Positions 42,913 to 52,028 of a DNA stretch of 64,000 bases are shown one piece after another. Origin of the DNA: Bacillota bacterium (GTDB lineage: Bacteria; Bacillota; DSM-12270; Thermacetogeniales; Thermacetogeniaceae); contig JABLXW010000002.1 of NCBI GenBank assembly GCA_013177945.1, forward strand, positions 1 to 64,000. Reading direction: 5' to 3'. The notes below the pieces were generated by a model. The model made no database searches and was not told the DNA's origin. It saw nothing but the letters and a program-made list of their open reading frames with translations. Numbering within the stretch: the stretch's first letter is position 1; the number at the start of each line of letters is the position of its first letter. The position numbers and the translations under genes were made by a program.

Positions 42913-42941
42913 TTGTTGGGTGTTTCTGGTGGTGTTATAAT
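42913..42941 (+). promoter_or_regulatory. Promoter of mnmG
   Basis: TTGTTG (42913-42918) and a consensus TATAAT (42936-42941) are 17 bp apart, 37 bases before the chosen start of mnmG. Confidence 0.75.
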
Positions 42942-42978
42942 CAAAACAGATAAGGCCAGCAGGAGAGTGGATGGTTTC

Positions 42979-44874
42979 ATGCCTGAAGAATACGCGGCAG
43001 GAAATTATGATGTGGTTGTCGTAGGGGCAGGCCACGCCGGTTGCGAAGCGGCTCTGGCTGCCGCAAGGATGGGGTGTCAGGTCCTTTTGCTTACCTTGAA
43101 TTTGGACTACGTTGCCCTGATGCCCTGCAATCCTGCGGTTGGGGGGCCCGGAAAGGCCCATCTGGTGCGCGAGGTTGATGCTCTGGGCGGGGAGATGGGG
43201 GTGAATACCGACAAGACCTACCTCCAGATGCGCATGCTCAATACCGCAAAGGGGCCTGCGGTGCGGGCTTTGCGCGCCCAGGTGGACAAAAAGGCATACC
43301 AGCGCGAAATGCTCAAAACCCTGCTCAGGGAGCCGAACCTGGATTTGAAGCAGGGGGTTGCCGAGAGGATCCTGGTGTCAGGCGACCGCGTCCTGGGAGT
43401 TGTCACACAGACAGGGGCCCGGTATACAGCCCGCGCGGTTGTGTTGACAACGGGTACGTATCTGAGGGGAAGAATTATCATCGGCGATGTCACGTACCCG
43501 GGCGGCCCCAACGGACAACTGGCGCCGGGAGAACTCGCGGCATCGCTGCGGGATCTCGGTTTTGAACTGGTGCGTTTCAAAACAGGAACCCCGCCGCGGG
43601 TAGACAGAAAGAGTGTTGATTTTTCTAAAATGGTCATTCAACCCGGGGATGATGAGCCCCTTTGCTTCTCTTATCTCTCGAAAAGGGAGAAGCGCCCCCA
43701 GTTGCCCTGCTGGTTGACCCACAGCAACGAACGGACCCACGCGATAGTGCGTGCAAACCTGCACCGGGCACCGCTTTTTTCGGGGATTATTGAGGGGGTT
43801 GGGCCGCGTTACTGCCCTTCCTTTGAGGATAAGGTGGTCCGGTTTCCGGAGCGCAGGGGCCACCAGGTCTTTCTCGAGCCGGAAGGGTGGGACACTGATG
43901 AGATGTATGTCCAGGGGATGAATACAAGCCTCCCGGAGGATGTCCAGCTTGCGGTTCTGAGGACGATGCCAGGCCTGGAAAATGTTGAAATCATGCGGGT
44001 CGGTTATGCCATTGAGTACGACTGCTTGATTCCCGCTCAGCTGGAGCCTACCCTGCAGACCAAAAGCATTAAGGGTCTCTTTACGGCTGGCCAGCTGAAT
44101 GGAACCTCGGGATATGAGGAGGCGGCTGCCCAGGGAATTGTTGCGGGAATCAACGCCGCCCTTTACGTTCAGGAAAAAGAGCCCCTGGTTTTGAAGCGTT
44201 CGGAGGCTTATATCGGCGTCCTGATCGATGACCTTGTCACCAAGGGAATTCGGGAGCCCTACCGGATTTTAACCTCCCGCGCCGAGTACAGGCTGCTCTT
44301 GAGGCAGGATAACGCGGACCTGCGCCTCACGGAGCTCGGGCGCAGGGTTGGACTTGTTTCCGATGAACGCTACCGCGTTTTTCTCGAAAAGGTGCGGTTG
44401 CTGGAACGGGAGAGGGCCTGGCTGGAGCAGACCAGCATTAGACCTGCGCCGGAGGTGCAGGAGTACCTGGCCGGGAAAGGAAGCGCTCCTCTCAAGGGTG
44501 GGGTCACGCTGAAAGAACTCCTGAAGCGGCCAGAGCTGAGCTACCGGGATTTAATTTTATTAAGTGGAGAGGAAAAAGAAGTTCCTCCAGAAATTGCCGA
44601 ACAACTGGAGATTCAGGTCAGGTTTGCCGGTTATCTGGAGAAGCAGGAGGCCCATGTGGCGCGCCTGGAGAAAATGGAGAACAGGCGGCTGCCGGATGAT
44701 TTCGATTACACTCAGATGCGGGGTCTTTCCCGCGAGGCAAGGGATAAGTTGGCCCAGGTGAGACCGCGCACGCTGGGACAGGCCTCCCGCATCCCCGGTG
44801 TCACCCCGGCAGATATTTCCGTATTGCTGGTTTACCTTGAAAAGCGGCGCCGGAGCGGTTCCGAAAAGGTTTGA
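42979..44874 (+). CDS. mnmG: tRNA uridine-5-carboxymethylaminomethyl(34) synthesis enzyme MnmG
   Basis: This 631-aa protein is MnmG (GidA), an FAD enzyme that works with MnmE to modify U34 of tRNAs. The FAD-binding [17 protein letters not shown] is at residues 14-30, followed by [24 protein letters not shown], the family stretch with AINTK-like [11 protein letters not shown], and the C-terminal [18 protein letters not shown] 42979 is chosen; an in-frame GTG at 42967 overlaps the AGGAG element at 42961-42965. No mnmE is adjacent. MnmA, which thiolates the same base, is at 62343. Confidence 0.96.
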   Translation: MPEEYAAGNYDVVVVGAGHAGCEAALAAARMGCQVLLLTLNLDYVALMPCNPAVGGPGKAHLVREVDALGGEMGVNTDKTYLQMRMLNTAKGPAVRALRAQVDKKAYQREMLKTLLREPNLDLKQGVAERILVSGDRVLGVVTQTGARYTARAVVLTTGTYLRGRIIIGDVTYPGGPNGQLAPGELAASLRDLGFELVRFKTGTPPRVDRKSVDFSKMVIQPGDDEPLCFSYLSKREKRPQLPCWLTHSNERTHAIVRANLHRAPLFSGIIEGVGPRYCPSFEDKVVRFPERRGHQVFLEPEGWDTDEMYVQGMNTSLPEDVQLAVLRTMPGLENVEIMRVGYAIEYDCLIPAQLEPTLQTKSIKGLFTAGQLNGTSGYEEAAAQGIVAGINAALYVQEKEPLVLKRSEAYIGVLIDDLVTKGIREPYRILTSRAEYRLLLRQDNADLRLTELGRRVGLVSDERYRVFLEKVRLLERERAWLEQTSIRPAPEVQEYLAGKGSAPLKGGVTLKELLKRPELSYRDLILLSGEEKEVPPEIAEQLEIQVRFAGYLEKQEAHVARLEKMENRRLPDDFDYTQMRGLSREARDKLAQVRPRTLGQASRIPGVTPADISVLLVYLEKRRRSGSEKV

Positions 44875-45001
44875 CAAATGAGAAGTATTATCATAAAATA
44901 AAGCCGGTGCAAGTTGAAAGTGCGAAAAATATATTCTTTTTTTTCGGTTGTGATTGATAAACGTTCTCAATTGGCTTGGGAAAAAGAGGGTGAAGACCGG
45001 A

Positions 45002-45607
45002 ATGGAATGCTGCCGGGAGCGCTCGTGCCAGAGGCGGGGAGGTTGGCGGTGGCGCTGGAGAAAGCGGAAACACGGAAGAGAAGAGCACGGCACTAAAAAA
45101 ATTGTTTTAGTCGGCGCTCCCAACGTCGGGAAAAGCATGCTTTTCCACCGTCTCACCGGAGCCTACGTGACAATTTCGAATTACCCGGGCACAACGGTGG
45201 AGATCTTCCGGGGGCGCGGCACTTTTGGAGGGGAGACCTTCGAAGTCATTGACACCCCGGGGATGTACTCCCTCCTTCCGGTAACCGGGGAGGAGCGGGT
45301 AACACGTGCCCTTTTATTTGCCGAACACCCCGAAGTGATCATTCATGTAATCGATGCCAAAAACCTGGAAAGAATGCTTCCCCTGACCCTCCAGCTGCTG
45401 GAGGCAGAACTGCCGGTAATGCTTGTAATTAACATGATCGATGAAGCTGAAGCGCTGGGAATCAAAATCGATTTCGCCCAACTTGAAGAAGATCTGGGTG
45501 TCCCTGTTGTGGCTACTGCAGCTGGCAGGGGGCAGGGGATCGAGCTGCTCCGCAGGAGAATCGCCGAATACATTGCAAAACATGGCTTAAGAGAGAGGGT
45601 GGTTTAG
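45002..45607 (+). CDS. FeoB small GTPase domain protein (split FeoB, N-terminal part)
   Basis: This 201-aa protein is the cytoplasmic G domain of FeoB as a free polypeptide. G1 GAPNVGKS, G2 in NYPGTTVE, G3 DTPGMYSL and G4 NMID are present. The N-terminus MECCRERSC holds three Cys residues and is followed by an Arg/Trp-rich patch. ATG 45002 follows GAGGGTG at 44986-44992. Its stop codon overlaps the GTG of the membrane part, so the two halves are made together. It drives ferrous iron uptake. Confidence 0.85.
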   Translation: MECCRERSCQRRGGWRWRWRKRKHGREEHGTKKIVLVGAPNVGKSMLFHRLTGAYVTISNYPGTTVEIFRGRGTFGGETFEVIDTPGMYSLLPVTGEERVTRALLFAEHPEVIIHVIDAKNLERMLPLTLQLLEAELPVMLVINMIDEAEALGIKIDFAQLEEDLGVPVVATAAGRGQGIELLRRRIAEYIAKHGLRERVV

Positions 45608-47055
45608 TGGCTGCCCGGGTCCTTGCCCTCTATGATGAAGCCGTTGAGGGCGCGCTTCAGCGCATCATTCCTTTACTTAAAGGGCGTTACCACCTGTCAA
45701 AGAGGTCGGTTGCCCTCCTGCTTTTGCAGGGAGATCCTGAGATTGCCTGGTTGGTGGAGAAACAGGAGGAGGCAGCCGAAAAGATCAAGGGCATTGTGGC
45801 CGAAACGCAAGCTCAATATACGTGCCCTTTAAGTTACCACCTGGCCCTGGCGCTTCAGAACCGGGCAGAAGAGCTTGCAAGGCGCTCCTTTCATGTCGCT
45901 GCCGGAAAGCAGCAGGATCGGCAGGAATGGTTGAACAAATTTTTAATTAACGCCTGGACGGGGGTTCCCGTTCTCCTGGTTGTGCTCTATTTCGGCCTTT
46001 ATAAATTCGTGGGCCAGTTCGGTGCGGGTACGCTGGTCGGATTTCTCGAAGGAACGGTTTTTGAACAGCACATCAATCCCTGGGTTGACAGCCTCGTTGT
46101 TGCCTTTATCCCCTGGCCGGAACTCCGCGCTTTGCTTGCCCAGGATTACGGAGTCATCACCCTGGGGCTGCGTTACGCCATTGCCCTCATCCTGCCCATT
46201 GTATCCACCTTCTTCTTTTTCTTTGCCTTCATTGAGGACAGCGGTTATCTCCCCCGGCTCGCCCTGCTGGTGGACCGCATTTTCAAACCGCTCGGTCTCA
46301 CCGGTCGCGCGGTTATTCCCATGGTCCTGGGTTTTGGCTGTGACACCATGGCCACCATTGTCACGCGGACTTTGGAGACGGTCCGGGAACGGGTCATCTC
46401 TACACTTTTGCTGGCCCTGGCGGTTCCCTGTTCCGCCCAACTCGGAGTAATCCTGGCGATTTTGGCCGGGCGACCCCACGCCTTGCTCCTGTGGGCCGTT
46501 TTGGTTTTCCTCGCTTTCCTGCTTGTGGGCTATCTGGCGGCAAAAATATTGCCGGGCGAGGAGCCCAGCTTTTACATGGAGCTTCCTCCTTTGCGGTGGC
46601 CGCAGCTGGGAAATGTTCTGAGAAAAACCTGGACGCGCCTGCAGTGGTATTTTCTTGAGGTGCTCCCAATGTTCATTTTCGTGAGTGTCCTGATCTGGCT
46701 GGGCAATCTTGCAGGCCTTTTTCCGCTCCTGATTCGCGCCTTAAGCCTTCCCGTCCGCTGGCTGGGGCTTCCTCCCGAGGCGGCCCAGGTCTTTTTATTC
46801 GGCTTTTTCCGGAGAGATTACGGGGCGGCCGGCCTCTACGACATCTACCAGGCTGGCTTGCTTGACGGGGTGCAGCTGGTTACAGCGGCTGTAACCCTTA
46901 CCCTTTTTGTTCCTTGCATTGCCCAGTTCTTAGTCATGGCCAGGGAACGGGGATGGAAAACCGCCCTGGCCATCGCCCTGTTTATTTTCCCCTTTGCCTT
47001 TCTGGTAGGATTCCTCCTCCATTACTTTCTGGTTAGTCTGGGGGTTCGGCTGTGA
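45607..47055 (+). CDS. FeoB membrane domain protein (split FeoB, C-terminal part)
   Basis: This 482-aa protein has an N-terminal helical cytoplasmic part (residues 1-115) like the FeoB GDI domain, and then the multi-helix FeoB transporter. The two Cys-containing gate motifs are visible: GFGCDTMATIVTRTLE and LALAVPCSAQLGVILA. It should move Fe2+ across the membrane, powered or gated by the separate GTPase. The GTG at 45607 overlaps the stop of that GTPase. The three genes that follow overlap or nearly overlap, so the set is one operon. Confidence 0.88.
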   Translation: MAARVLALYDEAVEGALQRIIPLLKGRYHLSKRSVALLLLQGDPEIAWLVEKQEEAAEKIKGIVAETQAQYTCPLSYHLALALQNRAEELARRSFHVAAGKQQDRQEWLNKFLINAWTGVPVLLVVLYFGLYKFVGQFGAGTLVGFLEGTVFEQHINPWVDSLVVAFIPWPELRALLAQDYGVITLGLRYAIALILPIVSTFFFFFAFIEDSGYLPRLALLVDRIFKPLGLTGRAVIPMVLGFGCDTMATIVTRTLETVRERVISTLLLALAVPCSAQLGVILAILAGRPHALLLWAVLVFLAFLLVGYLAAKILPGEEPSFYMELPPLRWPQLGNVLRKTWTRLQWYFLEVLPMFIFVSVLIWLGNLAGLFPLLIRALSLPVRWLGLPPEAAQVFLFGFFRRDYGAAGLYDIYQAGLLDGVQLVTAAVTLTLFVPCIAQFLVMARERGWKTALAIALFIFPFAFLVGFLLHYFLVSLGVRL

Positions 47056-47252
47056 TGGGAGAAAGGCTGGTCTGCAGTTGCTGCGGTTTCAAGTTTACCC
47101 GGGCCGGCGGGGAGCGGGTTTGCGAGGGGTGCCCCTTTGCAGGATGGTGTGGCCGCGTCAGGTGCCCCCGCTGCGGTTTTGAGGTTGCCCTTCCCCGCTG
47201 GCGCCAGCAAAACCAGAAAAAGGGGGGTTTCTGGAAATGGCTGTTCCGGTAG
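47055..47252 (+). CDS. Small zinc-ribbon protein in the feo operon
   Basis: This 65-aa protein has three Cys pairs: CSCC, CEGC and CPRC, plus a further Cys in FAGWCGRV, then a basic Trp-rich tail (WKWLFR). It could bind zinc or an iron-sulfur cluster. It lies between FeoB and FeoA, overlapping both, where a FeoC-like regulator might be expected, but I see no winged-helix pattern. Its function is unknown. The ATG overlaps the stop of the FeoB membrane part. Confidence 0.75.
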   Translation: MGERLVCSCCGFKFTRAGGERVCEGCPFAGWCGRVRCPRCGFEVALPRWRQQNQKKGGFWKWLFR

Positions 47253-47506
47253 ATCGCCTCTCCGATCTTCCCTCCCTGGCCGACCTTGCGGTGGGTGAGG
47301 AGGCGCGGGTGGTAGAGATTGACTATCGGGATGCCCAGCAGCTTCGCAGGCTGCTGGTGTTGGGAATTTTGCCGGGCGCAAGGGTTGTTTTACTCCAGCG
47401 TTTTCCTGTTTATGTGCTTCAGGTTGGCTGGACGAAGATCGCCCTCGACCGGCGCCTCGCCCGGGCGGTCTGGGTTTCCCGGAGCCCCCGTGACCTCTAC
47501 AGCTGA
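47237..47506 (+). CDS. feoA: FeoA domain protein
   Basis: This 89-aa protein has the SH3-like FeoA fold: LADLAVGEEARVVEID, LRRLLVLGILPGARVVLLQRFP, and the C-terminal beta strands VLQVGWTKIALDRRLARAVWV. FeoA binds FeoB and supports ferrous iron uptake. It overlaps the preceding zinc-ribbon gene by 16 bases and its 3' end overlaps the convergent VWA gene by 10 bases. It stands at the end of the feo operon, whereas it is often first. Confidence 0.88.
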   Translation: MAVPVDRLSDLPSLADLAVGEEARVVEIDYRDAQQLRRLLVLGILPGARVVLLQRFPVYVLQVGWTKIALDRRLARAVWVSRSPRDLYS

Positions 47507-49227
47507 GCGTGGGATTTTTTCTCTTTCAGGACGATCTCGATCAGGGTAGCCTGGTCCTCCAGGTTTTCCACAATATAAACATTGCCCCGCGCCTGGCGGG
47601 CAAGTTCCTCTAAAAATTCCCGGTTCGGTGCCACACCAATACAGATCAATTTGGCCCGCGCCTCCGGAAGCATTTGGGCCGCTTTCAGGGCATCCTGCTG
47701 GGGGTTGAGGGTCCATTTTCCAAATGTGGGGATGCCGTCGGTAATCAGGACAAGCAGAGGGTTGCGCACATGGCGGTTTTTAACCAGCCTGAGGGCCTCG
47801 ACCAGCCCGTCGGCGAGCGGTGTCATTCCCTGGGGATGGATCGAGCGGAGGCCCAGCTTCAGGCGTGTGTAGTTTCTCGTAAAGGGAACAACCACCCGCG
47901 CCTGCCGCTGCTGAAAAACAACCACCGCCACCTTATCCCGCGTCGTGAGCAGAAGGTGCTCCGCAAGGTGCCAGACCGCTTTCATTTTCGGCCCCGCCAT
48001 GCTTGCACTTCCGTCAATGACCAGGCAGATGTCAACCGGTTTTGACACCTCCTGTTCGTGGACCTTGATGTCCTCCCTGGCAACGGTAAAGGTCTGGCGC
48101 CGTTGGAGCAGTTTGTTCTTTGCCGCCTGGATCAGGGTTTCTGGTACGGCGATGCTGCCCAACCAGGTGTCTTTCATGTGGGTGGTTGTTTTGCTGATGT
48201 AGGTATATTGTTTCTGCCTGCTTTTAAAATGAAAGTTTCGGACTGTCTGGTAGCGGCCGCGCGGAACAGGCACAGATCTGAGGATTTTTCTTAATTGAGA
48301 TTCCAGTTCCTTTTGGTGCTGGAGGATGAACTCCAGCAGCTCTTTTCCCTCCCTGGTTAAGGTATCCGCAAACCATCCCCTCTTGATCAGACCGGCCTCT
48401 GCCAGAGCGATGATTAATTCCCGCAAACTCCCATGCTTGTTGCGGAGGCTGGCAAAGGACTCCTTCCGGCGGAAGAGCCCCGGCTGAAAAGCGCGCAAGA
48501 ATTCGACCGCGTCCTCCGGACTGCTTAAAATTGTGGAAAGGGTGGTTGCAAGGTGCCAGAGCCTGTGCTGCCCCGGTTCGAGCCCGAGGAAGTAACGCGG
48601 CGGCTGCCGGTCCTTTTTCTCCACGTGCAGAATGTTTTCTACCTTCCTGATTTCAACCCCCTGGCGGGTGAGTTCTACTTCAATGGTATCTACGAGGCAG
48701 GGGATGAGGGTGATGTCCTCCGGGGAGAGGCTTTTGAGCAAAAGGTGCACGTGATTCCGAACCTTTCCCCGGCGGGGGAGGGGCTCCTCCGGGAGGGCCA
48801 GCAATTCCAGGAGATTTCCTGCTCCCGCCCCGGTTTCAAGGTAAATTCTCTCCGCGTACAGCTGGATCTGGGCATCCGCCAGGGAGCTTGCTTGGCCTCC
48901 GCGGAAGGCCAGGTAGGCCCGCAGGGTGCGGGCCAGCTCGAGGGAAAGCGGTCGAATTTGGATGCAGGCGGGTTCATGAAAAACATCAACATGAACCGCC
49001 TGATCCGGCTCCGGGAGCCGGGCCAGCACCTGGCCCGCGTCGCGGTTTACAAGAATCCGGATTTCGCCCGGGTCGTGGGGGTTGGGGCGGTGGTCGTAAT
49101 TGCTGATAACCGTGGATTCCCCGAGCCTGAATCCCTGCTTCTTTTTTAAATTTGCAGCAATTTGTGCTCCTAAAGCGTTCAGCTGCTGAGGTGTCAGTTT
49201 TTCCAGAAGAGGAGGTTGATGGGACAT
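47497..49227 (-). CDS. VWA domain protein partnered with a ChlI-like ATPase
   Basis: This 576-aa protein has a helical N-terminal region (residues 1-360) and a C-terminal von Willebrand A domain. The MIDAS motif VIDGSASMAGPK is near residue 403, with the distal residues in GMTPLADG and LITDGIP. MIDAS domains bind Mg2+ and protein partners. It is paired with the AAA+ gene 14 bases upstream, an arrangement like magnesium-chelatase ChlI-ChlD or MoxR-VWA pairs. No tetrapyrrole gene is near, so a chaperone or metal-insertion role is more likely. Confidence 0.85.
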   Translation of the reverse strand: MSHQPPLLEKLTPQQLNALGAQIAANLKKKQGFRLGESTVISNYDHRPNPHDPGEIRILVNRDAGQVLARLPEPDQAVHVDVFHEPACIQIRPLSLELARTLRAYLAFRGGQASSLADAQIQLYAERIYLETGAGAGNLLELLALPEEPLPRRGKVRNHVHLLLKSLSPEDITLIPCLVDTIEVELTRQGVEIRKVENILHVEKKDRQPPRYFLGLEPGQHRLWHLATTLSTILSSPEDAVEFLRAFQPGLFRRKESFASLRNKHGSLRELIIALAEAGLIKRGWFADTLTREGKELLEFILQHQKELESQLRKILRSVPVPRGRYQTVRNFHFKSRQKQYTYISKTTTHMKDTWLGSIAVPETLIQAAKNKLLQRRQTFTVAREDIKVHEQEVSKPVDICLVIDGSASMAGPKMKAVWHLAEHLLLTTRDKVAVVVFQQRQARVVVPFTRNYTRLKLGLRSIHPQGMTPLADGLVEALRLVKNRHVRNPLLVLITDGIPTFGKWTLNPQQDALKAAQMLPEARAKLICIGVAPNREFLEELARQARGNVYIVENLEDQATLIEIVLKEKKSHAQL

Positions 49228-49241
49228 CCAGCTTCCCCTTA

Positions 49242-50504
49242 TCAGAAATCAGACTCTTTTTTAATCAGACCTTTTCCAAGCAGATCCCGAAGCTGGCGGG
49301 CTTTCTGGGGTGGGGCCGCCTCGGAGGTTGAACTTTGACCCCGCTGCAGTTCATCAGAATCCGGCTGTTTTCCCTGATTTCTGTTAAAAAACTGCGTGAA
49401 GCGGGTGTTGTTACCGGTGCTGCTGTTTCCGGCGGGCGCCGTCTTTTTTTCGCTCCCGGCCATCCGGCTGTTTATGGTGTTCATGATTTCTGTAAGCGTC
49501 GCCGGACTTACCCGGTGGTGGAGGGCGAGGGGGAGAACGGCCATAATGTCGCTGATCATCACCTGGTTCCGCCTTCTCAGGGCGCAGTGGAGGAGGGCCG
49601 CCTGCCGGATGGCCTCAAGCGCCCTGAGGCTTTCGATGTTGAAATTGATGTAGATGTTGGCCAGAAAACTGATCAGGTACTCAGGCATTGTGAGTTCACT
49701 CTGAAGGGCAATGCTTTCAAGGTCCTTCTGGATCTTTTCCAGGTGCTTTTTTTCCTGTTGAGAGAGTTCCCGGTCGGCGCCCCGGATGGCTTCATTGGTG
49801 GCCAGAATGTCCATTACCTCTTCAGGGGTGGAGGGTCTTCCGATGGGGATCACCAGATCGAAGCGGTCCGACAGCTGCCTTCTGATTTCGGCAAGAGGCC
49901 CCGGCTCTTCGTCGGGGTTGGAGGCAGCCCAGACGGAGACCAGCACCGGAACTTCTACAACAGGAAGACCTGTTTCTTCGATCTGGACGCGGCCCGGCTT
50001 TGTTCCCATGACATCAAGCAGGACGTCGGTGATTTCCGGGGAGGTGTCGGCAAGGCGGTTGATTTCATCTACGAAGATGATGCCCCGGTGCGCCTGGGGG
50101 ATGATCCCGGGAAGAAGCGCCGCCTCCGGTTTGGAGGGGTTTGTGAGTTTCCCCAGATCGATGCTCCCGGCAACCGTTCCGATTTTCGCCGAATGGGAGA
50201 TTTCCAGAAAAGGCATCGGTATTTGTTCCGTGCCCAGGGACCTGATTTCCTCCGGTGGCAGGTCCTTGTGCTCGGGGCAGTGCGGGCGGTTGGGATCGCA
50301 GTTGTAAAGGCAACCCTTAATCCTGGTGATCATGGGGAGAATTTGTTTTACAGTTCGCATGATCGTGGTTTTTCCCGTTCCCCTCAGCCCCTCGGCATGA
50401 ATGTGCAGCGGTTCTCCCCTTAGGGTAGAGATGAGCGACATTTCCACTGCTAAAAATAGGGCTGTGTTGCCGTTGTGCCGCGTCAGTTGAAGGTAGGTTT
50501 TCAT
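49242..50504 (-). CDS. ChlI/MoxR-like AAA+ ATPase
   Basis: This 420-aa protein is an AAA+ ATPase of the magnesium-chelatase I clade. Walker A GLRGTGKT is at residues 39-46, Walker B GIIFVDEINRL near residue 140, with the pre-sensor inserts typical of that clade and sensor 1 in SVWAASNPDEEPG. A Cys/His cluster GCLYNCDPNRPHCPEH lies just after Walker A. The C-terminal 70 residues are polar and disordered-looking (Ser, Asn, Gln rich). It is likely to remodel a target protein together with the VWA partner. Confidence 0.85.
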   Translation of the reverse strand: MKTYLQLTRHNGNTALFLAVEMSLISTLRGEPLHIHAEGLRGTGKTTIMRTVKQILPMITRIKGCLYNCDPNRPHCPEHKDLPPEEIRSLGTEQIPMPFLEISHSAKIGTVAGSIDLGKLTNPSKPEAALLPGIIPQAHRGIIFVDEINRLADTSPEITDVLLDVMGTKPGRVQIEETGLPVVEVPVLVSVWAASNPDEEPGPLAEIRRQLSDRFDLVIPIGRPSTPEEVMDILATNEAIRGADRELSQQEKKHLEKIQKDLESIALQSELTMPEYLISFLANIYINFNIESLRALEAIRQAALLHCALRRRNQVMISDIMAVLPLALHHRVSPATLTEIMNTINSRMAGSEKKTAPAGNSSTGNNTRFTQFFNRNQGKQPDSDELQRGQSSTSEAAPPQKARQLRDLLGKGLIKKESDF

Positions 50505-50730
50505 TTCATGCTCCTTCCTTTCGCTCCGGATACTTGAGAATCATTTTAACAAGGATCCTTTTAGACTCTCAACCTATGCACCTTCGACATTAAATAAAAA
50601 ATTCCTTCAGTTTCAAAGGAAAGGTTGGAAAACATCGCAAAATTACAAGTACTTGAAGGGTAATAGTTGTAGTTGTGTGACATAAGAAGATCCAGGAGGG
50701 GAGAAACTACTTCCAGGAGGTGGACAGGGC

Positions 50731-50958
50731 ATGGAAAAGGATCAGGGTTTTCGCGGACCCCCCTGGGGCCGGCAGCCGAGTTTGGAGGCCGTGGCGGAAG
50801 AGGTCGGGGTCGATTTTGATGCCTTTCTCGCCTTTCTCAAAAAAGGAGCGACCGATAGCGAGATGGCAGCGGAATTCGGGGTTTCTCCCCGGACGATCCA
50901 TCTTTTGCGAAATCGTTTTGAAAGGTTTGGGATTGATTCGATTATGGGTCAGGACTGA
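50731..50958 (+). CDS. Small helix-turn-helix protein
   Basis: This 75-aa protein has a helix-turn-helix in its C-terminal half (KKGATDSEMAAEFGVSPRTIHLLRNRFERFG) preceded by a helix LEAVAEEVGVDFDAFLAFL. The shape suggests a small sigma-like or recombination-type DNA-binding protein. AGGAGGTGG at 50714-50722 is well spaced for the ATG. It stands alone between divergent promoters and a terminator. I do not recognise a specific family. Confidence 0.65.
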   Translation: MEKDQGFRGPPWGRQPSLEAVAEEVGVDFDAFLAFLKKGATDSEMAAEFGVSPRTIHLLRNRFERFGIDSIMGQD

Positions 50959-51036
50959 CCCGGTGAAACAGAATCTTGCGCATTGGGCATGTTCCCGAGG
51001 TCAATGAGGAAAAGAGAAAAGGCGGAGGTAAGTGAG

Positions 51037-51065
51037 ATCCGGTCGCAGGAAGACCGGATTTTTTT
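51037..51065 (+). terminator. Terminator after the small helix-turn-helix gene
   Basis: ATCCGGTC and GACCGGAT form an 8-bp stem around a 7-base loop, followed by six T residues. Confidence 0.88.
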
Positions 51066-51088
51066 GTTCTGGCCTGTCCAACCTGCGG

Positions 51089-51111
51089 AAATGTTCGAAA
51101 ATTGAACATTT
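51089..51111. repeat. 8-bp inverted repeat in AT-rich DNA
   Basis: AAATGTTC and GAACATTT flank a 7-base centre (GAAAATT). It follows the terminator by 23 bases and lies in an AT-rich region before the next gene, so it may be an operator; GTTC/GAAC arms resemble LexA- or XRE-type boxes but no regulator is assigned. Confidence 0.35.
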
Positions 51112-51301
51112 CTGTGTTTTTGAGGGGAAAATAAAAAGCTTTACCATCTTTGAAAGGAGTATCCAGAAATGGTACACTGAAAATGAAAACTATTTCGAGA
51201 GAGGCCCGGTTTTGCCCGGATTACCGGTTAAATTTTATCGGTTTCAACAGGCATGTTTATTGCAAAGAGAAGGGGGTGAGCACCAAAAGGAGGGGATTGC
51301 G

Positions 51302-51493
51302 GTGGGTGCTGCAGATTTACTCCGCGAGCTTAAGGTTCTCCAGGAAAAGATAGATTCTTTGCGGTACCTGGAATCCGGCGTCGTTTCCAGAGAAGCGGAG
51401 GCTGTATCCCGGAAGCTGGCTCTCCTGATCGAAAACCTTGAGGCTTTTTTCAGGCAAAGGCGCGCGGGGTGGTATATTTACAGCCGGTTGTAG
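51302..51493 (+). CDS. Small coiled protein, possibly Spo0E-like
   Basis: This 63-aa protein is almost all helical: ADLLRELKVLQEKIDSLRYLESGVV, a turn, then EAEAVSRKLALLIENLEAFF and a basic end. The layout of two helices recalls Spo0E-type aspartyl-phosphate phosphatases, but the signature SQxLD reads SRKLA here, so the phosphatase function is doubtful. GTG 51302 follows AAGGAGGGG at 51287-51295; upstream in-frame codons lack an RBS. No clear function. Confidence 0.5.
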   Translation: MGAADLLRELKVLQEKIDSLRYLESGVVSREAEAVSRKLALLIENLEAFFRQRRAGWYIYSRL

Positions 51494-51537
51494 TTTGAAT
51501 TCGGGAGATTGGTGGGAACTGGAAGGAAGGGAATTTC

Positions 51538-52026
51538 TTGGAACACTCACTCGACCATTTTGAGTTGCCCCAGAGTTATGGGGAGAACAGGATGATGTTG
51601 ATGGTGCGGGATCCCTACTGTCTCTTTGTTTATTGGGATCTTGCGCCGGGCCTGCGCTATGTGGTTTCCAGGCACCTGGGATGCGACTGGGAAGACGTCC
51701 CTTTGTTTTTGCAGCTTTTTGAAGCAGGGGGACAGGAGGAGGAACTCTTTCACGTTGGAGATTTTTCCGTAAGCTCTCAAGCCCAGCAATGGTATCTTCA
51801 CAACCTGCTGCCCGATCGCGACTACTGTCTTTGTCTGGCGGTGCGGGGGCCGGAGGGGCGTTTTTACCGGATTCTCCAGTCAAATCGCGTCCATACGCCC
51901 TGGGTCCAGGACCGGGCTGCAAAGAAGCGGCCGGCGCTGGTTTCCTGCGACGGGATGGAGGAAGTTCGGTTTTTTGGTTACGAGAAAGCAGGAGATTTGC
52001 CCGGTTCCGGGGCAGAAAGGAGTTAG
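51538..52026 (+). CDS. DUF4912 domain-containing protein
   Basis: This 162-aa protein carries a DUF4912 domain: MMLMVRDPYCLFVYWDLAPG near residue 20, then FLQLFEAGG and a C-terminal beta-rich half (DYCLCLAVRGPEGRFYRIL). DUF4912 proteins are often beside glycan enzymes and may be sugar- or protein-binding modules. TTG 51538 has GGAAGGAAGGGAA upstream. It is followed 2 bases later by the GH57-GT4 gene, with which it probably forms an operon. Confidence 0.82.
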   Translation: MEHSLDHFELPQSYGENRMMLMVRDPYCLFVYWDLAPGLRYVVSRHLGCDWEDVPLFLQLFEAGGQEEELFHVGDFSVSSQAQQWYLHNLLPDRDYCLCLAVRGPEGRFYRILQSNRVHTPWVQDRAAKKRPALVSCDGMEEVRFFGYEKAGDLPGSGAERS

Positions 52027-52028
52027 AC

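Noticed and set aside
49335-50423. A 362-codon open frame on the plus strand
   Set aside because: It is antisense to the ChlI-like ATPase, which has Walker motifs on the minus strand.
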